The notes under the pieces are model-generated. The model was given only the letters and a program-made list of their open reading frames with translations, had not been told where the DNA came from and did no database searches. Made by a program: the position numbers and the translations under genes. From NCBI GenBank assembly GCA_007115995.1, contig SKJI01000036.1, forward strand, positions 1 through 32,119: a stretch of DNA of 32,119 nt, read 5' to 3'. This stretch comes from a candidate division SR1 bacterium. GTDB taxonomy: Bacteria > Patescibacteriota > Gracilibacteria > Absconditabacterales > Absconditicoccaceae. Below, one piece after another: positions 20,113 through 29,974 of this stretch. Numbering within the stretch: the first letter of the stretch is position 1; every line of letters begins with the position of its first letter.

Positions 20113-22128
20113 ATGGTATTTGAATCAATTACTAAATCACTTTGAGATATGAGTGATAAAGTTTCTGAAGCTGCATGAAAAGCTTCATGAACAATGAGTA
20201 ATCCTCTAAAAAATGTATCGAAAACAGTTCATAAGACTGTTATATGACCCAAATTAAATATTTTGGAACAGTCTGCTGAACATTTACAATGAGATCTGCT
20301 TCTGAGTGCATACAAGAATGCTGTAGACGCAATGGTAGTAACACTAAAAAAATCGTCAGTGCATGCAAACAAAGTTGCAACATTGAAGAAAGTGTTTATC
20401 TGATCTATAAAGCAATTTGCGCTGAACCATGATGTGCATCATTCAGTTTTTCTGTTTCTTCAACAAGTACAAAAACAGTATGAAACCTGATTACAAGTTA
20501 TAGATTATGTTGATGAAAACGTTCTTGTTCATCAATGAAGAAAACGAACTGCAAAAGAAAAACCAGTTGTGCTTGCAGAACATCAAGCATTGGTTCGTTG
20601 ATTGAAAAAGTTTTACAAAACTACTAGTTCATTGAGTCAAGCTTATACACTACCAGCGCCTACATCGATAGATCAAGCAGCATGCTTTACTCAAGCAAAG
20701 AAAGATTTAGAAAAGAATCATACTGTGTGATTAGATACGATGGCTGATCTTGTGTGAGCACGAAGAGCATTGAATAATCTGTTGCGTCGTTTGGAAAAAA
20801 ATCATAAAAAAATTCATTTACTGACAGATAAACATATAAAAGCCTTGCCTTGAGAAAAAGAAACATTTGCCAAAGAAATTACTCTTCTGAAAAAAGAGAA
20901 TGCATGATTGTTGTCTCAAGAGTGAGCTCGTTTACTTACAATGATTGAACAATATGAATCAACATTAGATACTCATTATGCGCAGGAAAGAGCAATTATT
21001 GATCAATATAGTACATGATATACTACGTATCAATCTTCATTATTCGCTTGGCAGGATGCAAATAAAAAGCTCACTGATAGATACATTAGTGCAAGAAAGT
21101 CATCATCGAAAAAAGAAAAACAATTGCTTGCTGCTATTATAAAGAAAGATCTCTCTGCTCTAGCAAGTATAGAAGCAACTATCAAACAACCATTCACTCA
21201 CCATCAAACATTTTTATTGTTGCATCATGAACAGGTTGAAACACATAACAAAAGAATGGACATGCATACCCATACAGTTTCTGTACTTTATGGACAGCTT
21301 CTTCATATTGAAAAAGATATTGCAACCAAAAAACATGTTGTTTCTGCTCATCATACATATTCTTATGATTTATCTGTACTTTTGAAAGTATCATCTATTT
21401 ATACTTCATTTGCTAACCGTTATCATAACAAGCACGTTACTTGAGCGCAAACAGCACGGAATAAACTGCTTGATTTGAAGCATGAAGATACGTCTTTGTA
21501 TGCTCCATACCTAAAAAATATTCAGAAAAAAGCAGAAAAGTATACGTGACGAATCAAAACAAATACAGATCAGACAAGAGCAGATAAAAGAACTATTCAA
21601 TCATTAAAAAAATGAGTATTGACGCTTGTAAGATTACAGAGTGTTATTGATGAAGAGTTGTTATGGATCAAAGAAAAACAAAAAGCAACGCTTATTCCTT
21701 TCTATCAAGCAATACTCAAAGATATACAACAATCATTACAGGCACATCATAAAAAAATATCTGGTGTAGATGATGCTCTTATATGAGCTATTAAGATGTC
21801 GGAGCATATTATCCATGATAAAGAAAAAACATTATCTTTGCAGTCATCGGTCAAGCTCAAAAAAGAGCTAGAAAAGGCACATAACGATAAAGATGCACAA
21901 GAGTGATTTTTGGATTTTTATCATCATTATATGCAGGAATTAAAGCATCATATTGATGAGTTGCAAGATTTATATAAGTGATATAGTAAAATGAGCACAT
22001 CTGCAAAAAAAGCTGTGAAAAATCACGAAAAACGTCTTGCATATCTTACTAAAAAAATAGGTAAAACTCCTTTATATAAAGCATTACATTGGCAGTCTTG
22101 ACTACAGTCTCCAACGAGTATAGTTTAA
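20113..22128 (+). CDS. Large cytoplasmic coiled-coil protein, unknown function
   Basis: A 671-residue protein. No signal peptide or membrane segment is visible. It is almost entirely helical, with long stretches rich in Lys, Glu, Gln, Leu and His typical of coiled coils (for example LLRRLEKNHKKIHLLTDKHI and KKEKQLLAAIIKKDLSALAS). The N-terminus repeats Gly/Ala/Lys-rich turns (SLGDMSDKVSEAAGKASG, then HKTVIGPKLNILEQS). No family is recognised. It precedes the PilT-like ATPase gene by 18 bases, so a role linked to pili, cell shape or the cytoskeleton is possible but only positional inference. Histidine is unusually common for a coiled coil. Confidence 0.8.
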
Positions 22129-22146
22129 TTTTGTATATACTTACTT

Positions 22147-23205
22147 ATGACCTATTCCCATATCAATGAACTCTTACAAGAATTTGAACATGATATAAAT
22201 ATTTCAGATTTTCATATATCTTGATCATCTCCGCTCTCTTTAAGAAAAACTTGAAAGATTCTTCGTATTGAAGATGATGCTCATCCTCATATCAGTGATG
22301 AGTTGATGGATAGGTTTATTCGTCAACTCTTAGAATGACATCAGTGATGATATGAAAGATTGACAAAAAATAGAGAGATTGATTTTAATTATTTTTCTGC
22401 TGCATGAATCCCGTATAGAGTAAATGCATACTATAAACTCTCTAAGTTATGAGTTGCAATGAGGAAGATATGATATGATGCATTGGAGCTTTCATCAATT
22501 ATGTATGATGATATTGCTCAGGCAATTATTCAGCACGTCTTAAATCAAAAAACTTGAATATTTCTTGTAACGTGACCAACTTGATCCTGAAAAACAACAT
22601 CATTGATTGCAATGCTTGAATGGATTAATCAACACAGAACTGAACATATTGTGACTATAGAAGATCCTATTGAATTTATTTTTACGCCAAAATCTTGTCT
22701 TATCTCTCAAAGAGAGTTTTGATCTGATACCTTAAGCTTTGAAAAAGCTATGAAAGCTGCAATGCGTCAAGATCCTGATATTATTTTTGTTTGAGAGATT
22801 CGTGATCGTGAAACTGCAGAAGCTGCATTAAATTTGGCAGAAACCTGACATTTGGTTTTTTCTACATTACATACGAGATCTGCTTCCAATACTGTGTATA
22901 GACTCATTTCACTGTTCCCTCCAGATATTCAAGAAAGCATAAAAGATAGAGTTGCCTCAAGTTTATTGTGAGTACAGTCTCAGTTTTTGTTAGAAGATTC
23001 ATCATGAGCATCAAGAGTGTGAATGTTTGAATTGATGCTCAATAATACTGCGATCAAAAATGATATTCGTAGAAATGAATGAAATCAAATTAATTCTATT
23101 ATCGATACACATCGTAAAGAATGAATGATTTCCCATAAAGAGTATGCCAAAAGACTGTTGGCAGACTGACTTATCACAGAAGAGAGTGTTGATTGGCTTT
23201 TATAG
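22147..23205 (+). CDS. PilT-like type IV pilus retraction ATPase
   Basis: A 352-residue hexameric secretion-type ATPase. An N-terminal PAS-like domain (ISDFHISGSSPLSLRKTGKI) is followed by the RecA-like core: Walker A GPTGSGKTTS at 143-152, the Asp box with TIEDPIEF, Walker B MRQDPDIIFVGEIRD, and the His box TGHLVFSTLHTRSASNTVYR. These order and spacing patterns fit PilT, which pulls in type IV pili. The AIRNLIRE-like motif of canonical PilT is not obvious. Several P-loop glycines are TGA. Its TAG stop overlaps the end of the convergent truD gene. Confidence 0.92.
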
Positions 23206-24213
23206 TGTTAGATTTTGTATTGTATTGATCAGTACTGTCGCATATGATCATGGTGGTAAGTAGAATGAAATTGTGAGCTTATTTTGTCTGTCTCGTTTTC
23301 GAGTAAGCTTTTGTGGTAGTATCCAAACTGCTCTTCTTCTTGTACGAATACCAAAATTCTGGAGTCATGCTTGGTATTTCCAATAGGTACTTGTTTGAAC
23401 TATATGTGCTTCATGTTGTCATTGGTATGTGTTGGATGAGAGGAGATCGAGTCTATCTCATAATAAAATACCTTGCGGTGCCGTTCATCGAGGTGTTTCT
23501 TGTAATATATCTCATGGGTATGTTGTTCAGGGAGTTCGATACTGTGCAAGCTGGTTAAATCGATAAGCTGGATATGCTTGGAGTGCAAAAATTTGCTGAT
23601 ATGAGTCTTGTCATGATTGAGCAAATTGTTCTAAGATAGCTACTGCTCTTTTATAGTTTCTTCATTGTTTTCCAAATCTTTGTATACCAAAATAGTTTGT
23701 AAATCATTGTGTTTTGATCTGTTGGAGATTCTTTTCCATCTGCTCATATTGGTTTATAGTGAGTTTTTTTCTAGGATACGCTTGAATAATAAATTTATTT
23801 GCAGCATGGCTTGATCTTGTCACTGGATGATCTGATCGCTTTCGTGCAGATATGCATGTATTCTTTTCTGCAAGCATACGATTAAGTATGGGTAGTGATC
23901 AGATACGTTTGTATGTATGGTGATCTAAAGAAAGCCACTGTATGGTTACTGCATACTTATCTTTGAGTCATGCAATTCATATCTGTGTTCTTGTCAGATC
24001 GTATTGTTGCATAAGCATATGGACAATATCCATAGTATTCGTATCTGTTTTTTGTATTTTGATCCGTATATATTTTTTGGGTGTTCAGTTTCATACTCAT
24101 TGTATGTCGGTATAGTCTTTTTCTGTTGTATGTTCAAATATTTCTTCAACAAAAAAATCTTGAGGATGTTTTTTGATACGTAAAAGCGGTTCTTTATTCC
24201 CTGTGAATCGCAT
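23200..24213 (-). CDS. truD: tRNA pseudouridine-13 synthase TruD
   Basis: A 337-residue protein. It forms pseudouridine 13 in tRNA. Family signatures are FFVEEIFEH, the catalytic IGIAGLKDKYAVTIQW with Asp85, and GFTNYFGIQRFGKQGRN. The following insertion domain is divergent. Frame is set by the last codons (Asn-Leu-Thr-Leu then TAA 23200), which overlap the pilT-like gene stop by 6 bases head-on. The start overlaps the VanY-type gene by 20 bases, indicating co-transcription with it. Confidence 0.92.
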
Positions 24214-25054
24214 AATATCGTTGTGCTAATGAAATGTTTTGTTCGTGGAGGTAGGTTGCTAGTGTTCTTCCTATAAATCTCCAATGTCGTTTTTCTTCTT
24301 CGTAGTCATTATATATATCATCTCACTGGTATGATTGATGAAATCAGTATAGATGTGCGTTGTCAACCATTCGTTGATAGAATTGTGAGTGTTCTATAAG
24401 TCATCAGATATCGACAGCAAGTCACGATTGATGTTCTGAAAATCATGGTTTGGCACAAGTATTGACGTGTGGGCATGTAGCATAAATTTCTTGTTGCCTT
24501 TCGTATGATCTATATGCACTAAATATAGTAAGTGGAGTGTTGAATGTCTTATAAAATTCCTTGGCCATGTCTTGTAGTGGACTATAAGCGCTTGCTTCAA
24601 TATAATATTCTATTCATTGATATCGTTTTATGAGGTTGATAGATTCAGATTCCTCTATACGAACAAGATGTTGGGGTGTATACTCTCTTGTATTGTATCA
24701 GATATTTTTTCACACAAACTTAGTAATTGAGTTATCAGAGTGGTAATCAAAATTTGCAATAAAAGCTACTAGTAATCAGTCTTGTATGATGTGTTGTATA
24801 CGTTCTAAGTACCGTTGTGTCTGTGGTGATATATGAGTTGTTTGGAGCTGTGTTATTTTTTTTTGTAGAAAAAATACCTGTTGTGGATTGTCTGAGAGTG
24901 TGTCTTTAATTTTTTCTTGAACTTTTTCTATTTCAAGAAGATCTCTGAGTGTTGGATGATAGACTGCATACGAAAATCATGCATGCAGCTGTTGCGTCCG
25001 TCACATTGTCAGTATTGTTGCTCCTATCACAAGCAATAGTTTGATATGTTTCAT
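24194..25054 (-). CDS. VanY-type D-Ala-D-Ala carboxypeptidase (peptidase M15B)
   Basis: A 286-residue protein. Residues 1-24 form a signal peptide (KHIKLLLVIGATILTMG, cut near QLHA). The C-terminal M15 domain shows TIFSAYRSYERQQEIY, zinc ligands in FSEHQSGLAVDI (His and Asp), and RHWRF with the third His. VanY-type enzymes trim the terminal D-Ala from peptidoglycan stem peptides outside the membrane. The region between the signal and the domain is helical and unassigned. It lies between the Y-family polymerase (65-base gap) and truD (20-base overlap). Confidence 0.88.
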
Positions 25055-25119
25055 TTATAGCTTGATAATAAACTGCTTCTACTCTATAGAACTTGCTCAT
25101 AAAAGCAACAAGTTGTTGG

Positions 25120-26280
25120 TTAGTAGCTCGATGCAGATCAGATAATATCGGTTCAGTATTGTTCTTTGAGATGAGCAATGGTTGTATTGAGTGTGTGTTT
25201 GTATTGAGTGGTGTTTGGTAGTTCAAAGAGTGATGGTTGTTTTTTGTGGATTGGTTCGAGGAGAGAAAATCTCACTCAGGTTGTTCTGTAGTAGGTTGAT
25301 GATCGGTCTATGCTCTCAAAGAGTGTTCTACATGCTTTGATGATGGTTGGTCGATCTTGCGTTGCGTGTGTGAGGATCGTCTCAGCACTTCAGCGATCAA
25401 ATCAGACTGTTCTAAAAAAGATGGTGATTTTTTGAGTCTTCATGGTCTGATAAACAAGCTGATCTCGTGCTCTTTGTATATTGGTGATGAGATGGTGTCG
25501 AAGTGTTGTGGGCTGGTTGGTGGTATGATGATTGAATGAGTAACTTTTACTGATAGAACGTGGATTATTGTGTGGTTGGAAACTTTTTGCGGAGATCCCG
25601 TTGAGTTCTCGTCGTATCGTCATTCAGTTGTGTCAGAGCATTTGTTTGACAGACTCGTACGATAATGATGCAAGGTCATACGCAGAACGACAGTATCATG
25701 CTAGTTTTTTTTGTGTTTGTGTTCCAATAAATGGTATTGCATGTATAGGGAGTTGTTTGAGTATTGTATGGACAGTATGAGGTTCTATTCAGACGCAGAG
25801 ACCGTTTGGTTTCTTATAGTCAGAAAAAATCTTTGCAAGGATTCTTGTTGGTCCAAGACCAATAGATACTGGGATTCCAATAATTTGTTTGATGGTTGCT
25901 TGTAGATGACGAAGTATATGCGTCTGCACGGCTGAGTCTGGATGGGTATTGAGTGGTGAAAAAAACGCTTCGTCGATACTAAACTGTTCGCACTGATCGA
26001 CGTGTTGTTTCAGGAGTGTTATAAAACGTTCTGAGAGTGCACGATAGAGACGATATGTCGGTGAAATATACTCAGTTTCATCAGGAAGGAGTTTTTTTGC
26101 TTCTCGTATCGGTGTACCAATGGTGATGCCGTACTGTTTGGTACTGTATGATCTTGCAATGACTATATCGTCTCAGACAACGATATGTTTGGTGCGTAGT
26201 GATGGATTGTGTGCTGCATGACAACTTGCAAAAAATGCATCACAATCAACATGCCCTCGCATTTGGGTATAGACGTGCAT
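25120..26280 (-). CDS. Y-family DNA polymerase (DinB/UmuC type)
   Basis: A 386-residue translesion polymerase. The catalytic acidic residues are visible in GHVDCDAFFAS (Asp12) and EQFSIDEAFF (Asp103, Glu104). GLGPTRILAKIFSDYKKPNG is the family palm motif and IPFIGTQTQKKLAGY a helix-hairpin-helix. The C-terminal little-finger domain follows (PRSISKSYSF onward). No beta-clamp motif was assigned, though QPSLFEL near the C-terminus (about 354) is a good QxxLF candidate. A 20-base perfect palindrome containing GAAC-N4-GTTC lies 15 bases before the ATG, suggesting LexA control. The second Met, residue 7, is an alternative start. Confidence 0.93.
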
Positions 26281-26295
26281 GGAGGTGTGTAAGAT

Positions 26296-26315
26296 AAAAG
26301 AACATATGTTCTTTT
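26296..26315. promoter_or_regulatory. SOS-type (LexA/DinR) operator upstream of the Y-family polymerase
   Basis: AAAAGAACATATGTTCTTTT is a perfect 20-base palindrome. Its core GAACATATGTTC matches the Gram-positive LexA/DinR box (GAAC-N4-GTTC). It sits 15 bases upstream of the polymerase ATG, where a bound repressor would block transcription. No lexA gene lies in this window. Confidence 0.7.
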
Positions 26316-26358
26316 TATAGGAGAAATTTGGGGAAATGCAAGAAAAGATTGCTGGTGG

Positions 26359-27429
26359 TTAGGTGTTTGAGAGTATCTTATAGAGCTCTGGATATGATTT
26401 GGTGATTTTTGTACGGGTTATATGCAATGGTGCTCACGTATAGAGATAGTTGAGAAATTCTGCTTCGTTTGTATCGGGATATTGCTGTAATACGTCTCAA
26501 TAGTAGTGCATTAGTCTATCGTCTTGCTTTATATCAACTATTCTACAGAGTGGATAGCAATACTGCCTGAGTAGATACGCTTTGTTGCTCTCATTGAGTG
26601 ATGCTTTATCGAGCAGTTGAGCAAATTGTTCTGCATCTTTTCTAAGATTCTCCTTGAGTGATGGCTCATTCTGATAGGCAAGCTGAAAGATATCGTAATG
26701 TATCTTTGCACAGTGTAGTTCATAACTGTTTGCATAGTTTCATCAGATAAACTCATCATGATTGAGTCATCTATCATCTTCAAACTCTATGAGATGATGG
26801 TACCAGTCATGATTTGCTTTGCTTCGGATTGTTGCAATATGTTCCAAGATACGATCTCATCATTTACTGTGTGTGATTGCTTTTGCAACAGCCTGATTGA
26901 TACATACAATTGTCCATATATGTTGTTGTTGATTGAACAGTTGTTTATTTCTGAGTCAAGCAATTTTCGTATCATAGACAAATCAATACCATAATTTTTT
27001 TTCTCATATATTATGTGGTGGTGTAAGAAATCTGATATTGGTTGCACGACGAAATGTTCTCGTGAGGAGTCATGAGCTTGTGAGGAAGAGTTTTTGATGA
27101 AAATATGTGTTATATGATGCTTGTTGTTCTTTGCATAATCAGATCTGCATTAAATTATTGTATGTTTCCCCTGTGAGTTCAATGAGCAGTGCATCAAGTG
27201 CATTGTTTCCTAAATATTGTTCTAGTTCTTGCTTATTCCTTTCAGCAATTGCATGGTACGTTCTTTCTATGCGTTTTCACGCGAGATTTTCTCGGGCTTG
27301 CATAAGAGGTGATGATGTACTTTTTCAGAGCTGTTGTGCTTGCTTTCAGATTGCTTGTAGATAGTCAAACAACCTACGAGCATCGTTTTGTGCGTTTCAT
27401 GTAATGAAGATATTTTTTCAGTGATGCAT
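26359..27429 (-). CDS. Protein of unknown function, helical
   Basis: A 356-residue protein. No signal peptide or membrane segment. The sequence appears mostly helical, rich in Gln, Asn, Tyr and His, with Trp-containing motifs (HDWYHHLIEFEDD, KLWYGFVYD) and a late Cys pair (RQYCYPLCR). A run HNIGEKKLWYGF and an acidic EFEDDRG might hold a metal or nucleotide site, but nothing supports a particular fold. It lies upstream of the SOS operator and polymerase, in the same direction, and has its own promoter TTGACA/TATAAG. It diverges from the SLH nuclease gene. Confidence 0.75.
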
Positions 27430-27466
27430 CAACGAGATTATATGATTATGATAACTAAATAAGGTG

Positions 27467-27494
27467 CTTATAATTAATTTTATATAAATGTCAA
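27467..27494 (-). promoter_or_regulatory. Sigma-70-type promoter for the unknown 356-residue protein
   Basis: On the minus strand TTGACA (27489-27494), a consensus -35, and TATAAG (27467-27472) are 16 bases apart. The predicted leader to ATG 27429 is about 30 bases. Confidence 0.55.
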
Positions 27495-27561
27495 TCGTAC
27501 TCTCTTGCAGTTTGTTCGTTCTATAATTGACATCTTCATAAAAATAATAGCATATGGAGGC

Positions 27562-27589
27562 TTGCTGTGCGTAGATTGAACAGTATAGT
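27562..27589 (+). promoter_or_regulatory. Sigma-70-type promoter for the SLH nuclease gene
   Basis: TTGCTG (27562-27567) and TATAGT (27584-27589) are 16 bases apart, 27 bases before ATG 27617. The spacing equals that of the other proposed promoters here. Confidence 0.4.
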
Positions 27590-27616
27590 ATGTACGTTTT
27601 ATTTTGTTTTGTATGG

Positions 27617-28894
27617 ATGTTTATGAATTACGGTATTTTTGGATCACAACGCTTGATGGTGTTTGTTGTGTGTATAATTGTGGCGCTTATGGTGTATGCT
27701 CCAGCAGTATGAGCAGAAACGACGACGGCGTTGCAGTGGTGACAGCGTCTTGGGTTGACGCAGTATGATGATCTGGAGTCATTTAGATGAGACGATATGA
27801 TTACCAGAGGAGAAATTGCTAAGTTTTTTTCTGTGCTTGCAGTACATCTCTGATCGTGACGTCTAGATACATGATCGTGTTCATTTACTGATCTTGCTTG
27901 ATATGATCAAGGTTTGATCCCGTATATTGCTGATGTATGTAGGAGTGGATTGATGCGTGGTTCTGGATGAAATTTTTTGCCAAATGATCCCATAACCTGA
28001 GCAGAAGCGATTACGGTCTTGATGAGAATAAACCATGGACAACTAGATGAAACCGTTTCTCCATGGTGGATATGGTATGCATATTTATGACTGTATGAGC
28101 ACGTTCTCGATGTTGCTGATATGTTTGCTTTGGAGAACACAGTGAGTAGATCGACGGTTTTGCAGCGAATGTATAGACTTGCACAACCAGTCACACTGAG
28201 TAGTTCTTCTGATCAAGAGATATTGCACGATACTCCTCAGGCAGATCGTTTTTCTGTGACGAGAGTGGTTGATGGCGATACGATTATTATTGACTATCAC
28301 GGTGTCGAAGAAAGAGTCAGATTGATAGGAATTAATACACCAGAGTCTGTGCATCCGAGTAGATGAGTCGAACACTTTGGACCAGAGGCAAGCCAATTTA
28401 CTAGAGAGCTTATCGAAGGAACAATCGTCCGTATCGAGTTCGATGAGCAACAAAGAGATATGTATTGAAGACTGCTTGCATACGTCTGGCTTGATGAGAT
28501 CATGCTCAATGCACGTTTACTTGAGGTATGACTTGCCGCCGTCTCAACTCGACCACCAAATGTCCGTTACCTCGAACGTTTTATCGAGGAAGAACGTCGT
28601 GCACAACTCGCATGAGTATGAATGCGAGCACGTGATGACCTGCCTGCTTCTGACGCTTCTCTTGCTAGCGCTTCCTCCTCTCCTCCATCATCACAATCAT
28701 CTGTTCAATCAGTCAATATCAATACTGCGTCTCTTGATGAGCTCCAACGTATTCAACATATCAACCTCGAAAGAGCTCAAGAAATCATCACACTCAGACC
28801 GTTTGGGTCTGTCGGTGAACTGGTTCGTGTGAGATGAATTTGAGATGCAAGAGTGAGAGATATTATCACGCAGTGAGTTGCGGTGGTCGAGTAA
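27617..28894 (+). CDS. Secreted SLH-thermonuclease-HhH protein
   Basis: A 425-residue protein with an N-terminal signal peptide (LMVFVVCIIVALMVYAPAVGA). Residues about 45-200 resemble S-layer homology repeats (MITRGEIAKFF, SFTDLAGYDQGLIPYIADVC, LMRGSGGNFLPNDPITGAEA). Residues about 220-345 are a staphylococcal-type nuclease: VTRVVDGDTIIID, RVRLIGINTPESVHPSRGVEHFG, and RDMYGRLLAYVWL supply the Asp, Arg and second Arg of the active site. A Ser/Pro linker precedes a ComEA-like helix-hairpin-helix module (VNINTASLDELQRIQHINLE, VRGIGDARVRDII). The protein is likely held at the cell wall and cuts DNA outside the cell. It could serve nucleotide uptake or DNA processing. It has no Shine-Dalgarno sequence. 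Confidence 0.92.
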
Positions 28895-28924
28895 GGGGTT
28901 GTTCTTGTGCGTGTATTGTGGTTT

Positions 28925-29044
28925 ACTTATCATACAATACAACGCTACTTATCATAAGTTTACTAAAAACCTGCATATTATCTAGGGTATGTTGATTGTA
29001 CTGTTTGGTATTACTTAACATTGACGCATACTCTTACTTATCAT
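28925..29044 (+). repeat. Cluster of short direct repeats ACTTATCAT
   Basis: ACTTATCAT occurs exactly at 28925, 28947 and 29036, and with one change (ACTTAACAT) at 29023. All four lie in the 197-base gap between the SLH nuclease and M23-like genes, where no gene is seen. The 22- and 13-base spacings are near helical repeats. They may be binding sites for a regulator of the downstream gene, or chance in AT-rich DNA. Confidence 0.4.
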
Positions 29045-29091
29045 TTCGTACCAACCTCATCGCACAGATACATACTCTCTAGCATACTCTC

Positions 29092-29958
29092 ATGCACTTG
29101 GATATTGGAACAGAATGCGTATACTGTGAGCAAGGTTTTATTAGTAGTCCTCTCTCCATGCAACCGTTCTTGAGTATTCCGTTTTCGAAGGCAGAGTTAC
29201 TTAGACAGCAACCGCACGCTTGAGCAGCGTTTGTGCAGGCTCCGTATTACTTGTCGGAGTGATATATTTATAGTGATAGGTATGTGCCAATTCTAGGACA
29301 TGCCTTGCATGCAGGGATTGATTATCATGTGCCGTATGGCACCGCTGTGTATAGTCCGATCAATGGCTATATCTCAGCATCATACAATATCGAGCGAGCA
29401 AGACGTGATGATGACAGTATTATTACCTATCAATGATCGCCCATCACGTACTGATTGGGCTATTGTGTGCAGCTAGTCGATCAGATGAGGCAGGTGTTTT
29501 TGTTGTTTGGTCATTTGAGTTATATCGCCAGAGGTATTCCGTTCCAACCACCCCATGCAAACGATGAGGGAGAGCTGTTTGCTGCGTGATTTTGATTGAA
29601 AAAAGAGCATATGGAACAGCTTACGTCTTGTCATCGATTGAGACCGATTAGGAGATGAGACTATATCGGTGATGTGTGAGTGAGCTGACTTGCGTTGCTT
29701 GAAACACTCCCTACAATAACCGAGACACCACGAGATAGACTCCCCGAAGACGAATGCCCGACATACAGCTATCCGCACCTCCATCGAAATACCTATACCA
29801 GAGACGAAGACGGCGTCAAACAGACTCCAATCGATCCATACGATATCTATGATGAGTTTGTGCAGTATCCTGATCTGACTCGTCCTGACTGTCCAGTCGG
29901 TAATGGATGTTTGATGCGTCAAGGCGATGATGGGAGGGTGTTGTTTGTGGATGAGTAG
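29092..29958 (+). CDS. M23-like (LytM-type) peptidase domain protein
   Basis: A 288-residue protein. The central part matches the M23 fold: LGHALHAGIDYHVPYGTAVYSPINGYIS holds the first His and Asp zinc ligands in HAGID, and QLVDQMRQVFLLFGHLSYIARGI holds the FGHLS segment that normally contributes the last ligand pair. Only one His is evident there, so catalytic competence is uncertain. M23 enzymes cleave peptidoglycan cross-bridges. There is no signal peptide; the in-frame TAG at 29080 fixes ATG 29092 as the first start. The acidic, Pro-rich C-terminus (about 200-288) with many Asp and Tyr is unassigned. The gene appears richer in GC than most of the window. Confidence 0.78.
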
Positions 29959-29974
29959 GGAGGTTGATTTTAAG

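Noticed and set aside
28377-28832. A 151-residue plus-strand frame in the SLH nuclease gene
   Set aside because: It is a shifted frame of the nuclease/HhH coding sequence; the true frame carries the family motifs.
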